Source: JANOAR01 sp031411235 (GTDB lineage Bacteria; Verrucomicrobiota; Verrucomicrobiia; Verrucomicrobiales; Verrucomicrobiaceae). From it: 30,246 nt of DNA. Below, piece after piece: positions 1 to 12,900 of this stretch. The position numbers and the translations under genes are program-made. How positions within the stretch are numbered: the stretch's first letter is position 1; every line of letters begins with the position of its first letter. The notes below the pieces were generated by a model. It was not told where the DNA came from. It saw only the letters and a program-made list of their open reading frames with translations, and did no database searches. The DNA is taken from contig JANOAR010000275.1 in assembly GCA_031411235.1 (NCBI GenBank), positions 1 to 30,246 of the forward strand. Reading direction: 5' to 3'.

Positions 1-80
1 GCGAAGTGACGGCGGAGGTTTTCGAGGGCTTGCGCAGTGTCGATGATGGGGAGCAAAGAGGCGGGTGTTGCTTCACCCAT
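1..80 (-). CDS. N-terminus of an unidentified leftward gene, cut by window edge
   Basis: An ATG at 80-78 opens a frame that runs off the left edge without a stop. Only about 26 residues are visible, beginning MGEATPASLLPIIDTAQALE, too few to assign a family. Support for a real start comes from the abrupt change to an AT-rich leader just upstream (81-136) that contains small inverted repeats, as expected for a promoter or operator. No strong Shine-Dalgarno sequence is visible. The gene diverges from the hsdM remnant. I do not recognise the product. Confidence 0.4.
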   Translation of the reverse strand, partial: MGEATPASLLPIIDTAQALENLRRHF

Positions 81-136
81 ACTCTATTTGCTAATTATGG
101 TAATTGTACAACTGGAACCTTTGCTGAAAACCAGAA
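81..136 (-). promoter_or_regulatory. AT-rich leader with inverted repeats upstream of the left-edge gene
   Basis: This short stretch is far more AT-rich than its surroundings. It holds a 5-3-5 inverted repeat, AATTA-TGG-TAATT, at 93-105, and an 8-bp palindrome TTGTACAA at 104-111. Both lie 13-31 bp upstream of the ATG at 80, where a repressor of the leftward gene could bind. No convincing -35/-10 pair was found, and inverted repeats this short arise easily in AT-rich DNA. Confidence 0.3.
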
Positions 137-309
137 TTTAACCCGAACGCCGCGATTCAGCGGTGGCTAGCTTTGCCAAGGCTTGAGTCTCAGGCGGTTT
201 GGCGATGGCGGGGCTGTATTGGAAAATACCGAGCCCGCCGTCGCCGAACCGCATCAGGCCAAGGATGGGTGATGATAGTCGCCGATCAATCGCGGTGTTC
301 GGGTTTAAA
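137..309. mobile_element. MITE-like long-hairpin element, about 173 bp
   Basis: The two ends are near-perfect inverted repeats: 137-157 (TTTAACCCGAACGCCGCGAT and one more T) and 288-309 read in reverse, differing by one substitution and one extra A. Moving inward, the arm around 195-213 (GCGGTTTGGCGATGGCGGG) pairs with the arm near 234-252 with only two differences, both G-T wobble compatible. The centre is a small perfect hairpin GTATT-GGAA-AATAC near 217-230. Most of the element can therefore fold into one long stem. TTTAA flanks both sides. No gene fits inside. The same terminal sequence (CCGAACGCCGCGAT) recurs in the element at 14695-14854, so this is a small non-autonomous family. The element ends about 25 bp before the truncated hsdM fragment. 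Confidence 0.6.
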
Positions 310-333
310 TAGCCAGGTTTATAACGCCGTTTC

Positions 334-861
334 ATGCGTAGGCCCTGTAAGAAGGGCGAGCCGACGGAGCACATCTGGTATTACGACCTCTCCGACGTGA
401 AGGTGGGCAAGAAGACGCAGCTGACGGTGACGCACTTCGATGAGCTGATGCAACTGCTCCCGACTCACGCGGACAATGAGCGAAGCTGGACGATGAATTT
501 TGTCGGACGCCTGCAAACCTCCCAAGACGAGGCCCGCCCGCATCGCACGAAGGCAGAGGCAGCCTTCGCAGCGGTGAAGGGCCTGGAAGACCAGATCAAA
601 GAAGCGAAGAAGGCGAAGGAATCAAAGCTCAAAGCGCTAGAGGACTACTGGCGCGCAGTTCTCACCGAAGCACGCGAGGCTCGCGACAAAGCCGACGCCA
701 TCGAGAACGCCGCTTTTGACCTGAAGGCGGTGAATCCGAACCGCCCCGACACAACGGACAAGCGCACGCCTGTGGCGCTGATGGCTTTCATTGAGGCAAA
801 GGGCAAAGACGCGGATGCGGCCCTAACAAGATTGGAGGCGCTAATGTCCGCGCCACCGTGA
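334..861 (+). pseudogene. hsdM: Type I restriction-modification methylase HsdM, C-terminal remnant
   Basis: Residues from about 6 onward match the C-terminal part of type I N6-adenine DNA methylases. Visible family motifs are HIWYYDLSDVKVGKKT followed by THFDELMQLLP, a SWTM segment, a charged coiled-coil stretch (residues about 70-125), then FDLKAVNPNRP and a closing IEAKGKDADAALTRLEAL helix. In the intact enzyme this region follows the Rossmann-like S-adenosylmethionine-binding methylase core with its NPPF/NPPY motif. The core is absent here. The frame has a stop at 322-324, and the first five residues (MRRPC) look unrelated, so the 5' break lies near 345, beside the MITE-like element. No hsdS or hsdR follows. 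The fragment cannot methylate DNA and is most likely a relic of a lost R-M locus. Confidence 0.78.
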
Positions 862-909
862 CGCCCCCTGCTTCTTTTTTGGCGACGGGAAACGTGAAGG
901 AATGGGATG

Positions 910-928
910 TGATGGCCACAAGCCATCA
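910..928. terminator. Small hairpin between two convergent genes, possible terminator
   Basis: TGATGGC-CACAA-GCCATCA forms a perfect 7-bp stem with a 5-base loop. It lies 40 bp past the stop of the leftward giant gene and 49 bp past the stop of the hsdM remnant, a usual place for a shared terminator. No run of T follows in either direction, so intrinsic termination is doubtful. Confidence 0.25.
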
Positions 929-967
929 ATGATGAGGGGCATTTGCTTGTTGCGCTGGCCCGTGGCC

Positions 968-3900
968 TCATCGGCCCCGCAGTTCCACACTGCCGCTGAG
1001 CTTGGGTGAGTTACTCACGGTTTGCGTGCCAGTCGGAACGCTGGGCAGCAGGAAGTAGCCGAGGCCGATGGGGCCAGTGCTGGTGGTGACGATCTGACCG
1101 CAGAAGGGAGCTGTGCGATTCACTGCGGCGGTCGTTCCCAGTAAAGTGAAGCGACCCACGAATCCTCCGGTAGCGGCGGTGAAGGTGGTGATGGCGACTT
1201 GCTGAGGATTGGGATTGGGCACCAATTTGGAATTGTAAAGCGGTAGGGTGGCAGTGTTGACCAAGCCGTTGGCGCTGATGCGCAAGTCCTGCTCAAAGGC
1301 GGCCAGCAGGCCCCCGTCGCTGAATGTTTGCGTGGCATTGAGTCCTGGTGCTGGAACGAGGGGCAAGTTCATCACGCGGAACCCGGCCGCAGGCGGGGTG
1401 TAGCTGCCGCCTTCGACACTGAGGGCGATAGGGCCGAAGCCTCCGGGATAGAGGGTGTCTTTGGCGGCGGGTGCAGAGGCGGGCTTCATCCACGTGAGCG
1501 CCCCAGCGAGTGTGTTATCCGCGAGGGCGGTGGTCTTGGGGTCAACGATGATCTTGCCCAAGCAACTGCCTTTGTTGCCATAGAGTGACTGGTAGAGCAG
1601 GACTTGCCCGCTAGCACCGATGAAGGTGCTGCACAGGAGGGCGCTACCATCGGGAAGTTTGCCAGCGATGCTCAGCGCGCCTGTGCTTTCAGTGACACTA
1701 AAACTGCCAAAGCCGAAGCCCTGAGGGCCGACGACACCCTGGTTCTCGATCGCAAAATTGTGCCTCACTTTGTAGGCCGTGGCCAACTGAGCGGGGGCTT
1801 TCACATGCCAGCTATTGCGCCAAGCCTCTATGGCGGCTGGGACTGCCGTGCTGCTGGCGAGGGCGATGGTGCCAGTGAGGTCATTGCCGGAATGAGACAG
1901 AAGGAGGTTCAGGATATACTCTGGGCTGATGGTGGTGGCGGGCAGGCGAACGGTGGCGGTAGGGCTGTCGGCGGTGGCGAGTGTAACATGAAGTTGCCCG
2001 GTGATGGCTTTGCTCGTGCCTCCATCGGTAATTTTTCCTGTGATGGCTCCAGTGCTTGCGACGGTCAATTGGATGCGGGCACCCATGCCTGGCAATGGCC
2101 CCACATAGACGCTGGCACTGCGTTGGATGAGTCCTTGGAATGTGCCGACGATTCCCGACTTTAAGGGGGCGACAGTGATCGAAAAGTTAACCGTATTGGT
2201 GACTCCAGAGGCATTGCGGCCAAAGATACTCAAGGCATAGAAACCGGCCGTGGTGGGTTGGCCAAAAATAACGCCGGTCGTTTGGTCAAGCTTGAGACCT
2301 GGTGGCATACCAAGAGTTTTGAAGGTCGCTGGCAGGTTCAGGACAGGCAAAACGAGACGGAAGTTATCGCCAACGATGGTGTCGTAGTTACCCGGCATCG
2401 TGTCGATGTGGGGCGGCAGGACACCTGCTTGAGTGAGCTGGTGCTCCCGGCAACCTATCTTGATGACACCGCTGCGAGGTAAGAGTGAGGTGTTGGCTTG
2501 GACGGTAACGATCAAGTAGCCGTTGCTTCTGCCATCAAGAGTGGAGACGCTAACCCAGGGCAGCGACTCAACGACAGACCAACTGCCAGCGGTCGTGACG
2601 GTGATGGCATAACTCGTGGCTGCGGATGGCAGATTCAGGGTGGTAGGACTGAGCGCAAGGGCAACCAAGGGCGTGGCTTGATAGTTCGGCACCCAGTTGG
2701 GTAGGATGCGGTTGGCGGTATAGATGGCGACGTAAATATCCATGGACTCTCCGGCGGCTAAAGGCGTGCAGACTTCGATGAAGGGCAGGCTGGGATGGGT
2801 TCGATTTTGCAACGTATAGGGAGCGACCAGATTGGTGAGCGTGAGGCGTACGCCGTCGATGCTGACGGCTGAGGCGTTGGTGACACGCACGGTCTGCTCG
2901 ATGAGTCCGGTGGATGGATTGACCACACCTGCGCCCAACGAAGTGCTGAGCAGTGGCGCGGGCGCGGGCAGAGCATTGGTGATGACCAAGTCATTGCCAT
3001 CACCTCCGACGTAAGTGCGAGCAGCGATAAGTGCGCTGCCGAGGAAATCGGTGAGCGAAGGTCCGGTGAAGCTGCCCATGATGGGGTCGCTACCGTCGTT
3101 CTCAAGGAAGGTAAAGGTAGCGGCGCGTGCAGCGGTGTAACCTCCTACCGAGGTGAGCTGAAGCGTGGCTCCAGGGGCGATCGTGGCAGTGCCGATGATG
3201 GTGATTTTTTCATAAACATCAACGGTAGGACCAACGTCGGAATCAAGGCCGCTGGTAGCGGTGAAGACCACGTCATGACCCAGCGCGAGGGTCTTGTAGC
3301 TGGCAGGGCTGATGACGGTGCTGATAGTGATGAGTCCGCTATCGGTGTTGCCGATGGTGAGCGTGGCCGCAGTGATGCAGTCGAGTTCGGCATCGGTGAA
3401 GCCCAGCGCGCTCGCGGTATCTGCGACACCCAGATTGATCGGCGTGGCTGCTGTCTGTTGCCGCAAGGTCACACTGCCAGCGCTGCCTGAATCGAGCTGA
3501 GCGCTGGTGGGATCGAGAGCGATGCTGTCGCCGATGAGCGTGATGCTGGGGCTAATGAGGCTCGCCGTGCCATGGAGCACGATGGCTTCGTTGCCCGTGC
3601 TATCGTCACTCGTTCCTGTGAGAACGATGCTGCCCGTTGTGGAAGTGAGGCTCGATGCGTCGCCGAGCAGAACGCCTGGCAAGGCAGCACCTGCGCTGCC
3701 AGTGATGAGGATGTCGCCTGCGGCGGTGGTGATGGTGGCACCAGCCAGCATGGTGAAGCTGTTGCTCTTGGCGAGGAGGCCACCGCTGCCGCTGAAAGCG
3801 AGATCAGCATCGGCGAGAATGCGGATGTAGTTTGATCCAGGAGCTGCGTCATCTTTTTGCAAATCAAGGCCAAAACTTGCATCCGTGGCGATGGCAATGT

Positions 3901-6900
3901 CACCCGCGAAGAGGACGGTGTCATCGCCAGTGCCGCCGTTAATGATGAGGCCGGGCAGAGGGCTGGTGAAGGAATTGACTTGGATGGTGTCACTGCCAGC
4001 CGCCGCATTGATGGTGATGCGGGTGATCCCGCTGAGGCTGATGGCTCCTGAGTCATCAACGGAACTGTAGTCTTGGTTAACGCTAAAGCTGCGACCTGAT
4101 ACGCTGACCAAGAGGCTACCTGCAACGGGTTCGCTGAGGACGAGGCTATCGCTGTTGCCGCTGGTATCGGTGATGGTGAGACTGCTGCCCGCAGTCGTGA
4201 TCACATAGTCTGGCGAATCCGATACAGTGATGGTGAAGCTCTGCGCGGCGCTGGTATCCACACCGCCGAAGGCTGTGCCGCCGTCGTCGCTAAGGGTGAC
4301 CGTGAGCGTGGCCGTGCCAACTGTGCCAGCAGGGGTGTAGGTCAGCGTGCCGTCACTGCTGATGCTCGGCGCGACGGTGAAGAGGGCCGCATTGCTGTTG
4401 GTGGTGATGCTGAAGCTGAGGCTCTGCGCTGACTCATCCGTCGGGCCTTTGCGGAGAGCTGTGGCCCAACCTGTAACACTCTGCGCCGTGGTGTTAGCGA
4501 AGGGGCGAACGAGGTTTGCACCTTTGGTAAAGCTGGGCACATCATTGACGCTGTTGACCGTGATGAGCGCTGTAACCGTGCTGCCACCGAGGCCTGTCTC
4601 GAGGCCACTGGTGCTGGCTTGGATGGTGACGCTGCCACTGCCATGGAAGTCTGCATTCGGCGTGAACTTCAAGCCTACATTGGCTTGAGCAAAGGTGATG
4701 TATGCATTGTTCCCGATGGCGGTGATGCCGTCATTCTGGAACAGGCTGCCATTGGTGATAGCGGTGATCTTGAAGTGAGTCACCTCAGGACCATCAGCGA
4801 TGTTGCGCGAGACGATCAAGCCAGTCGTTGACTGCGTGTCCTCGTTGGTCGTCGCGTTGGTGATCGAAGGTGTGTCGGCGATGGAATTGAGGCTGATGGT
4901 CGCTACCACCGTACTGCCGCCAAGACCTGTATCGAGAGCACTGGTCGAGGCTTGGATGATGAAGCTACCACTGCCGATGGCGTTGGGGCTTGGGCTGAAC
5001 TTCAAGCCCGCATTGGCTTGGGTGAAGGTGATGAAGGCGTTGTTGGCGATGGCGGTGCTGCCATTGTTTTGGAACAAAGTGCCGTTGGTGATGGCGGTAA
5101 TCTTGAAGTGGGTGACTTCGGCATCGTCAGCGACGTTGCGTGTGACGACGAGGCCGCTGCTTGTCTGGATGTCTTCATCGGTCGTGGCGCTGGTGATGGC
5201 TGGCGTGTCCGCAATGGGGTTGATCGTGATATTCGCCGTCACTGTGCTGCCGCCGAGACCTGCATCAATGGCACTGGTCGAGGCTTGGATGGTGATGCTG
5301 CCGTTGCCAAAGAAGTTGGCCATCGGACTGAACTTCAGGCCTGCATTGGCCTGCGCGAAGGTGATGAAATCATTCGCGGCGATAGCGGTGCTGCCGTCGT
5401 TTTGGAACAGCGTGCCGTTGGTGATCGCGGTGACTTTGAAGTGTGTCACCTCGGTACTGTCCGCGACACTGCGGGAGACGACGAGGCCCGTTGTTGTCTG
5501 CGTGTCTTCGTTGGTTGTGGCGCTGGTAATCGAAGGTGTGTCAGCAATGGCGTTGACGGTGATGGTGGCCGTCACCGCGCTGCCGCCGAGACCCGCGTCG
5601 AAGGCACTCGTTGAGGCTTGAATGGTGATGCTGCCGTTGCTGATCGAGTTGGCGCTCGGCGTGAACTTTAAGCCTGCGTTGGCCTGGGCGAAGGTGATGA
5701 ACTCATTCGCCGCGATAGCCGTGGTGCCGTTGGCTTGGAAGAGCGAGCCGTTGGTGATCGCGGTGACTTTGAAATGGGTGACTTCGCTGCTGTCCGCGAT
5801 GTTGCGTGTGACGACGAGACCACTTGTTGTTTGCGTGTCTTCGTTGGTCGTGGTGCTCGTGATGGCTGGCGTGTCGGCAATGGCGTTGACCGCGATATTC
5901 GCCGTCACCGTGCCACCGCCGAGACCTGCATCGACGGCACTGGTGGAGGCTAGGATCGTGATGCTGCCGTTGCCAAAGAAGTTGGCCGTCGGGCTGAACT
6001 TCAAGCCCGCATTGGCCTGCGCGAAGGTGATGAAGTCGCCGTTGGCGATGGCCGTGCTCCCGTTGGCTTGGAACAGCGTGCCATTGGTGATGGCGGTGAC
6101 TTTGAAGTGTGTCACTTCGGTGCCGTCCGCGACGCTGCGACTGACGATGAGGCCGTTTATTGTCTGCGTGTCTTCATTGGTCGTCGCGCTGGTGATCGAA
6201 GGTGTGTCGGCAATAGCGTTGACGGTGATGGTTGCGATGACCGTGCTGCCGCCGAGCCCAGCATCGGAGTTACTCGTTGAGGCTTGGATGGTGAAACTGC
6301 CGCTGCTGATGGAGTTGGCGGCTGGGCTGAACTTCAATCCAGCGTTGGACTGGGCGAAGGTGATGAAGTCATTGCTCGCGATGGCAGTGGAGCCATTCGC
6401 CTGGAACAACGTGCCATTGGTGATGCTGGTGATTTTGAAATGTGTCACCTCTGTGCTGTCAGCGACGTTGCGCGTGACGACGAGACCGCTGGTGCTCTGC
6501 GTATCCTCATTGGTCGTGGTGTTGGTGATCGCAGGTGTGTCGGCTACGGCGTTGACGGTAAGCTCGAAGGTGTCGGACGCGGTGAGGTTGCCGTCGTTGA
6601 CCGTTAGTGTGATCGTGGCGGTGCCGAACTGATTTGCGGCTGGCGAAATGATGATGGTGCGGCTGGCACCCGTGCCACTGAAGGTGAAGCTGGCTGGCAG
6701 ATTGGGCACCAGGGTTGGATTGCTGGAGATGGCGCTCAGGGTCAGCAATGAGGCGACGGATTCACCATCGCCGATGGTGATGGCGATGGCTCCCGTGGCG
6801 GTGTCTTCAAGGGTGCTGCTGCTGGCCACATCGCTGATGGTTGGTGCGGTGTTGGAGGGCTCAATGGTGACATCATTGCCGCTGCCGCCAGTGTAGCTGA

Positions 6901-9900
6901 TGCGCATGGCGATGCCGTTGAAGGAGAAGATCGTTCCTTGGGGCAGACCCACGAAGGTGCCGATGATGGCATCGCCGCCGTCGTTGTTGATCAGGGTGTA
7001 ACTGCTGCCGGCAGCAGGTATCAGGCTGCCGTTGAGTGCGAGTCGGCAGCCCGTCACATCGAGCGAGCCAATGATATTGAGCTGATCGTAGAGCGTGTTC
7101 ACCACGGTGCCGTTGATGGTCAGACCCAGATTGCCAGCAGCGAGGGTGGTGGTGCCGGCGATGAAGTCCGTGCTGGTGACATGGGGCTTGATGAGGCCCA
7201 GCGGCGAGCCACTGGAAAGCTGCAAGCTGCCGCCACCGAGGTTGATGGGCTGATCCAGGGTGAGGTCGCCCGAGGAGTTGAGCTGCAGGTTGGTGGTGGC
7301 CAGTTCATTGGAGTTCGCCGCGACGGAGCGACTGATCGGAGCGCTGACGGTGAGGGTGTCGCCTGGGGTCGTGCTGGTGCTGATGACCAGGGTGCCGCAA
7401 CTGATGCGATCCAGTTCGGCGTCGGTGAGACCGAGCTGGGTGGTGCTGTCGCTGCCGCCAAGCACGACCGCAACGCCGCTGCTGGTTGGGGCAAGGCTGA
7501 CGCTTTCACCGCCTGCATTGAGCGTGCTGGGGTTGGCTCCGGTGTCGATGACAAACTGATTGGCAAAGACCTGGATCGGCCCGCCGACGAGGGTTGCACC
7601 TGCGCCTGCTTCTAATCCATAACCGGTCGCCGAGGTGCCAGCTCTGCCCTCCACGCGGATGAGTCCACCGTTGGTTGAGATGCGTGGGCCAACGGTGCCA
7701 TTGGTGGTGATCAGCAGGATGCCATCGGCTGAGTTGCTGGAGGTCGTTCCGGCTCCGATGCCGACGAGTGCGATGCCACCGCTGCCCGTGCTGGCGATCT
7801 CGGCGTTGTTCAGCGCGATGATACCGATGGGGAAATCGCCCGCTGTGCTGCGAGCGGTGCCTGAGATGCTGATGTCGCCATTCTCCGACGTTACCTTGGA
7901 CGCGGTGTCGAGATGCACGCCGTAGTTGCGAGTGCCGGTGGCCTGTGCGCCGGTGCCGATGAGGGTGATCTTGCCTGCGCCTGTGGCCGACACGCTGGCA
8001 CTGGCTTTGATGGAGATGCCGTTGTTGTCATTCGTGGCACCTGTGGCGGTCGTGGTGCCGGTGATGGCGAGGTGGCTGCCTGCGGTCGCAATGGATGAGC
8101 CTATGCCAGTGACCAGCACGCCGACGTTACTGCCAACACCAGTGCCGCCTGTTCCCGAGATGCTGGTGATGCCGCTGGTGCCACCGCTGATGCTGCCTGC
8201 ATTGCGCACGGCCACACCGACCATGGAACCGCTGCCGAGGATGCCGCTGCCGATGAGTTCGACCACGCCTGCGCCAGTGCTGTGCACTTGGGCACCGTTG
8301 ATGTCGATGCCCGCAGCGCTGCCAGTGGCACGAGCGGCGTGCAGGGTGATGCCGCCGTTGGCGGTTTGCAAAGTCGAGCCCGTGGCGAGCCCAATGTCGC
8401 CGCTGACCTTCATCGTTATGCTGCCTGTGCCGGAAGTGATGATGCTCGCGCTGGCGGCAACGCGAACGGTGTCGATACCGGCTGTGCCGGGGTCATTGCT
8501 CAGAACAAGATCCAGGCTGGCGTTGGCAAGGAAGCTGAGGTTGCCTTGCAGATTGACGGCATCATCGCCGCCATCGCCGTTGATCGTCAGCGACGGCATT
8601 GATGCGGTGAAACCGCCTACGTTGATGAGGTCGTTGCCATCGCCACCATGGACGATGATGGCCGTGATGCCTGCGAGCGCGATGCTGCCTGTGTCGCCGC
8701 TGAGCAAGGCACCGTCGTTGATCCTGAGGGTGCGGCCAGCGGCGGCGAACTTGATGTTGCCAGCGATGGGCTCGCTGATGATGAGCGTGTCGGCATGGCC
8801 GCCGATGTCGGTGACGACAATGCTGGTTGCGGAGACATCAACGGTGTAATCCGGCAACGGCTCTACGGAGATGACGAAGCTCTGCGATGGGCTGGTATTG
8901 GTACCGCCGCCGTTGTCGCTGAGCGTAACCGTGAGCGTCGCGCTGCCAACGATGCCAGCGGGCGTGTAGCTCAGCGTGCCGTCGCTGGCGATGCTCGGAG
9001 CGACGGTGAAGAGCGCAGGGTTGCTGTTGTTGGTGATGTTGAAGGTGAGACTTTGCAATGCCTCGTCAGCCGGTCCTTTGCTGAGGGCGGTGGCCCAGCC
9101 TGTGACGGTCTGTGCGCTGGTGTTGGCAAAGGGTCGGATTTGATCCGCGCCCTTGGTGAAGCTGGGCGCATCATTGACTGCGTTGACGATGATGGTCGCT
9201 GTTACGCTGCTGCCACCGATGCCCGCATCAAAGGCGCTGGTGCTGGCTTGCAAGGTGACGCTGCCGTTGCCATTGAAGTTGGCCGCAGGGCTGAATTTCA
9301 AGCCTGCACTGGCTTGCACGAAGGTGATGAAGGCGTTGCTGGCGATGGCCGTACTGCCGTCGTTTTGAAACAGGCTGCCGTTGGTGATGGCGGTGAGTTT
9401 GAAGTGCGTCACCTCGGCGCTGTCGGCAGCGTTGCGAGTGACCACGAGGCCAGTGGTGGATTGCGTGTCTTCGTTGGTCGTGGCAGCGCTGAGGGCTGGC
9501 GTGTCGGCAACTGGATTGACCGTGATGCTGGCGGTGACCACGCTGCCGCCGAGGCCTGCATCACTGGCGCTGGTCGAGGCTTGAATGCTGATGCTGGCCG
9601 TGCCAAAAAAGTTCGCCGCCGGGCTGAACTTCATGCCTGCGCTGGCTTGCGCAAACGTGATGAAGCTGTTGCTGGCGATGGCGGTGCTGCCGTCATTTTG
9701 AAACAGCGTGCCGTTGGTGATGGCGGTGATTTTGACATGCGTGACCATGCTGCCATCGGCGATGTTGTGAGTCACCACGAGCCCGCTGGCGGTCGGGGTG
9801 TCTTCGTTGGTCGTGGCGTTGGTAATGCTCAGGGTAGGGGGCACATTTTCAATTTGAATGCTGTAGGGCACCGAGAGCGTGCCACCACCTTCATCGGTCA

Positions 9901-12900
9901 CTTGGGCGGTGAAGCTGACGGTGCCTGCCGCCGTGGCGGTGCCCGCGAGGGTGAGGGTGTTGAAGCCTGCAACCGGAGCGCTGAGGCCCGTGCCGCCTGC
10001 GCTGAAGCCGGTCACACTTAAGCTGCGCAGCCCCGTGCCATTGCTGGCAGTGAGCACCTGATTGTAGGGCACGGTAACGGTGCCCGCAGGCAGGGTGGAA
10101 GGCGCGAGCGTGAGGGTTGGATTGACCAACTGCGAGATTGCGGCACTGGTGCTGGCGACCTGGCTGCCGCTGCCGCCGTACTCAGCCGTGATGCTGTGCG
10201 AGCCAGTGCTGAGGCCAGCCGTGCTCAGGGTTGCAACGCCGCTGCCATCCAGCGTGCCGATGCCGAGAACGGTGCCGCCGTCTTTGAAGGTAACACTGCC
10301 GCTGGGTGTGCCTGAGCCAGGCAGGTTGGTCGTGACGACGGCGGTGAAGGTGACGCTGGCAGCGAGGGTGCTGGGATTGCGGCTGCTGAAAAGTTGAGTG
10401 CTGGTGGCGGCTTTGTTAACGACCTGATTGATGACATTGCTGACCGAGGCGTTGGCGGTGGCGTCGCCTGCATATTCTGCGGTGAGGCTGTGCGTCGCCA
10501 CGCTCAGCGAGCTGAGGCTGAGAATGGCAATGCCATCGACGGGTGTCGCTGTGCCCAAGGTTGTGGCACCTTCTTTAAAAGTGACCAAACCCGTGCGGGT
10601 GCCGCTGAGCGCGGTGACCGCCGCCGAGAGGGTGATGCTCTGGCCAAGGACACTGGGATTGATGCTGCTGCTGAGAACGGTGCCGCTGTCATCATCGTTG
10701 ATGGTGGCGGTGGCGATGGGCGTGGAGCCGACAACATAACCGGTGCCGCTGGTGAGGGTGAGTTCGACCGTTTCATTGGCCTCGATGGCGCTGTCGGCGA
10801 TGGGGTCGATGAGCACCGTGGCCGTCACTTGATTGGCCGCAAAGGCCACCGTGCCGGTGGTGGCGTTGAAGCTCGCCGCACCGCTCTGCGTGTAGTCGGT
10901 GGCGAAGGTGGCGGTGCCGCCAACGCTGAAGTTGGCGGTGAAGGCGGAGGTGGCGTCGCCGTCGCGGGTGAAGGTGTAGGCCAGCGTGCCGGCTGCCCCT
11001 TCGGCCATGCTGCCGGGAGAAGCCGAGACGCTGACGTTGGGCACCAGCAGCAATTCAAGCTGAAGGTCGATGCTGCCGGTCTGGCCGTTGTAGCCATCGA
11101 TGGCGATATGGTAGGTGGTGCCAGCGACTGTCGTGAAGATCACCTGGCTCTGGCTGGCCAGGCCGAAGTCATCGTTGGCCGCCACTCGGGTCAGGCTGCC
11201 GAGACTGCTGCCCTTGTAAATCGACAGCACGGTGTCGTAGTCGCTGGCCAGCAGTGACACCGTAGCCGAGCCGCTGGCAGGAGCCGTCCACACCCACCAC
11301 ATGGAGCTGTAGGCGCTGCCGCTGACATCGGCACCATGGCCGGGCTCGCCGGGCTCGCTGGTGGCATCCATGTTCGTGGCGGTGGCCGAGGCGAGTGTTC
11401 CAGAAAGAGGCTGCGCGTCGGCGAAGTCATCGCCACTCCATTTGCCCACGCCTTTGATGCCAAAGCTGTAAGTGCCTTCATCGGCATCATTGCTGCCGAT
11501 GGTGAGGCTCGCCGTGCGAGCGCCGCCGGTGCTTGGGGTAAAGGTGACGTCAAAGGTGGTGCTGCCCATGGCAACCGTGACGGGACTTGGTGGCTGGGCA
11601 ACCACCACGAAGTCGCCAGCATCAGGCCCGGTGATGGCGACCTTGGGCGTGCGGTTGAGCAGGAGATCGGCGGTGCCGAGATTTTGAAGGGTAAAGGTGC
11701 GCGTCACGCTGTTGCCTGGCGCTGCTTTGATCGCGCCGAAGTCGGTGTGGTCGGCACTGCTGGGGAGGAAGTCGCCGCTGCTGATGCTAATACCATTGCC
11801 AGTGACATTGATCTCCGGCGCAGGCAGGCGGGTGACCGCCAAGGAGTAGGTCCGAGTTGTGATGCCATCCTGGGCGGTGACGACGATGCTGACAGGATTA
11901 CTGCCAACATTGAGACTGAGTGATGCACTGAAGGTGGCCGAAGCCAGCGTCTGACCATTGGCCGTCTGCGTGGCATTGGCCTGGGCCAGTGTGGGCTTCA
12001 CGGTGGTCGAGGTCGTGGTGTTTGAGACGCTGGCGGTGTAGCTGAGGGTGCTGCCGTTAAAGCTTGGCGACAAGGTGCCGACACTGAGCACCAGGCCGCT
12101 GAGGGCCGCGTTGTTGCTCAGGGTCACAAAGGTGCCCGCCGCGCTGTAGCCTGTGCCTTCGGAGTTGGTGGCATAGGCCTTGTAAGAGTAGCTCTGGCCG
12201 GGGGTGAGGCTGCTTGCGCTCAGCGTGAAGCCGCCCAGCGTGCCGCTGCTGGCGGGCAGCTTCGTCACACCACCGTTGCCGATTTGTGGGTCGCTGGTAG
12301 TGGCGGAAAGCGCATAGACGATGCCGCGCTCGGTGATGGGCGCGAAGCCATCATCGGTGACGGTGCCGCCCAGGGTCGCGCTGTTGCCAGTAACGCTGGC
12401 GCTCGTCGGTGTGGTGACTGTGGGCAAGGCGGTGCGGGTGACCACGATGGAATAGGTCCGGGTGGTTGTGCCATCGGGTGCGGTGACGATGACCGAGATG
12501 GGATTGGTGCCAACGGTGAGCGCGATGGGGTTGCTATCGCTGCTAGAGCTGACGCTCGCGCCATTGACCGTCACCGTCGCGCCGGCCTGTGCCACGGTTG
12601 GCGTCGCCTGAATTGTGGTGGAGGTGGCCGCGACGCTGGTCGTATAACTCAAAGTGCCGCCAGCAAAAACGGGGGCCAGCGTGCCTTCCGTGAGGCTGAG
12701 CGCACTCAAGGCCGCATTGTTGCTCAGCGTCGTGAAGCTGCTTGCGCTGCTGTAGCTGGTGCCCTGCGCGTTGGTGGCGAAGGCCTTGAAGGTATAAGCT
12801 ATGCCTGGTGCCAGAGCCGTCGCGCTAACCGTGAAGACGCCCGTCTGGCCAGTGGTGCTGAGCTTGGTCACATTGCTGCCGTTGATCAGTGGATTGCCAT

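Noticed and set aside
4547..6544. Regular repeats considered as a CRISPR array
   Set aside because: Units are 333 bp, adjoining, in frame and protein-coding, with no short repeats separated by unique spacers.
8648..10021. Rightward open frame of 457 codons, partly across the repeat units
   Set aside because: Its internal repetition simply mirrors the 333-bp repeats of the opposite strand.
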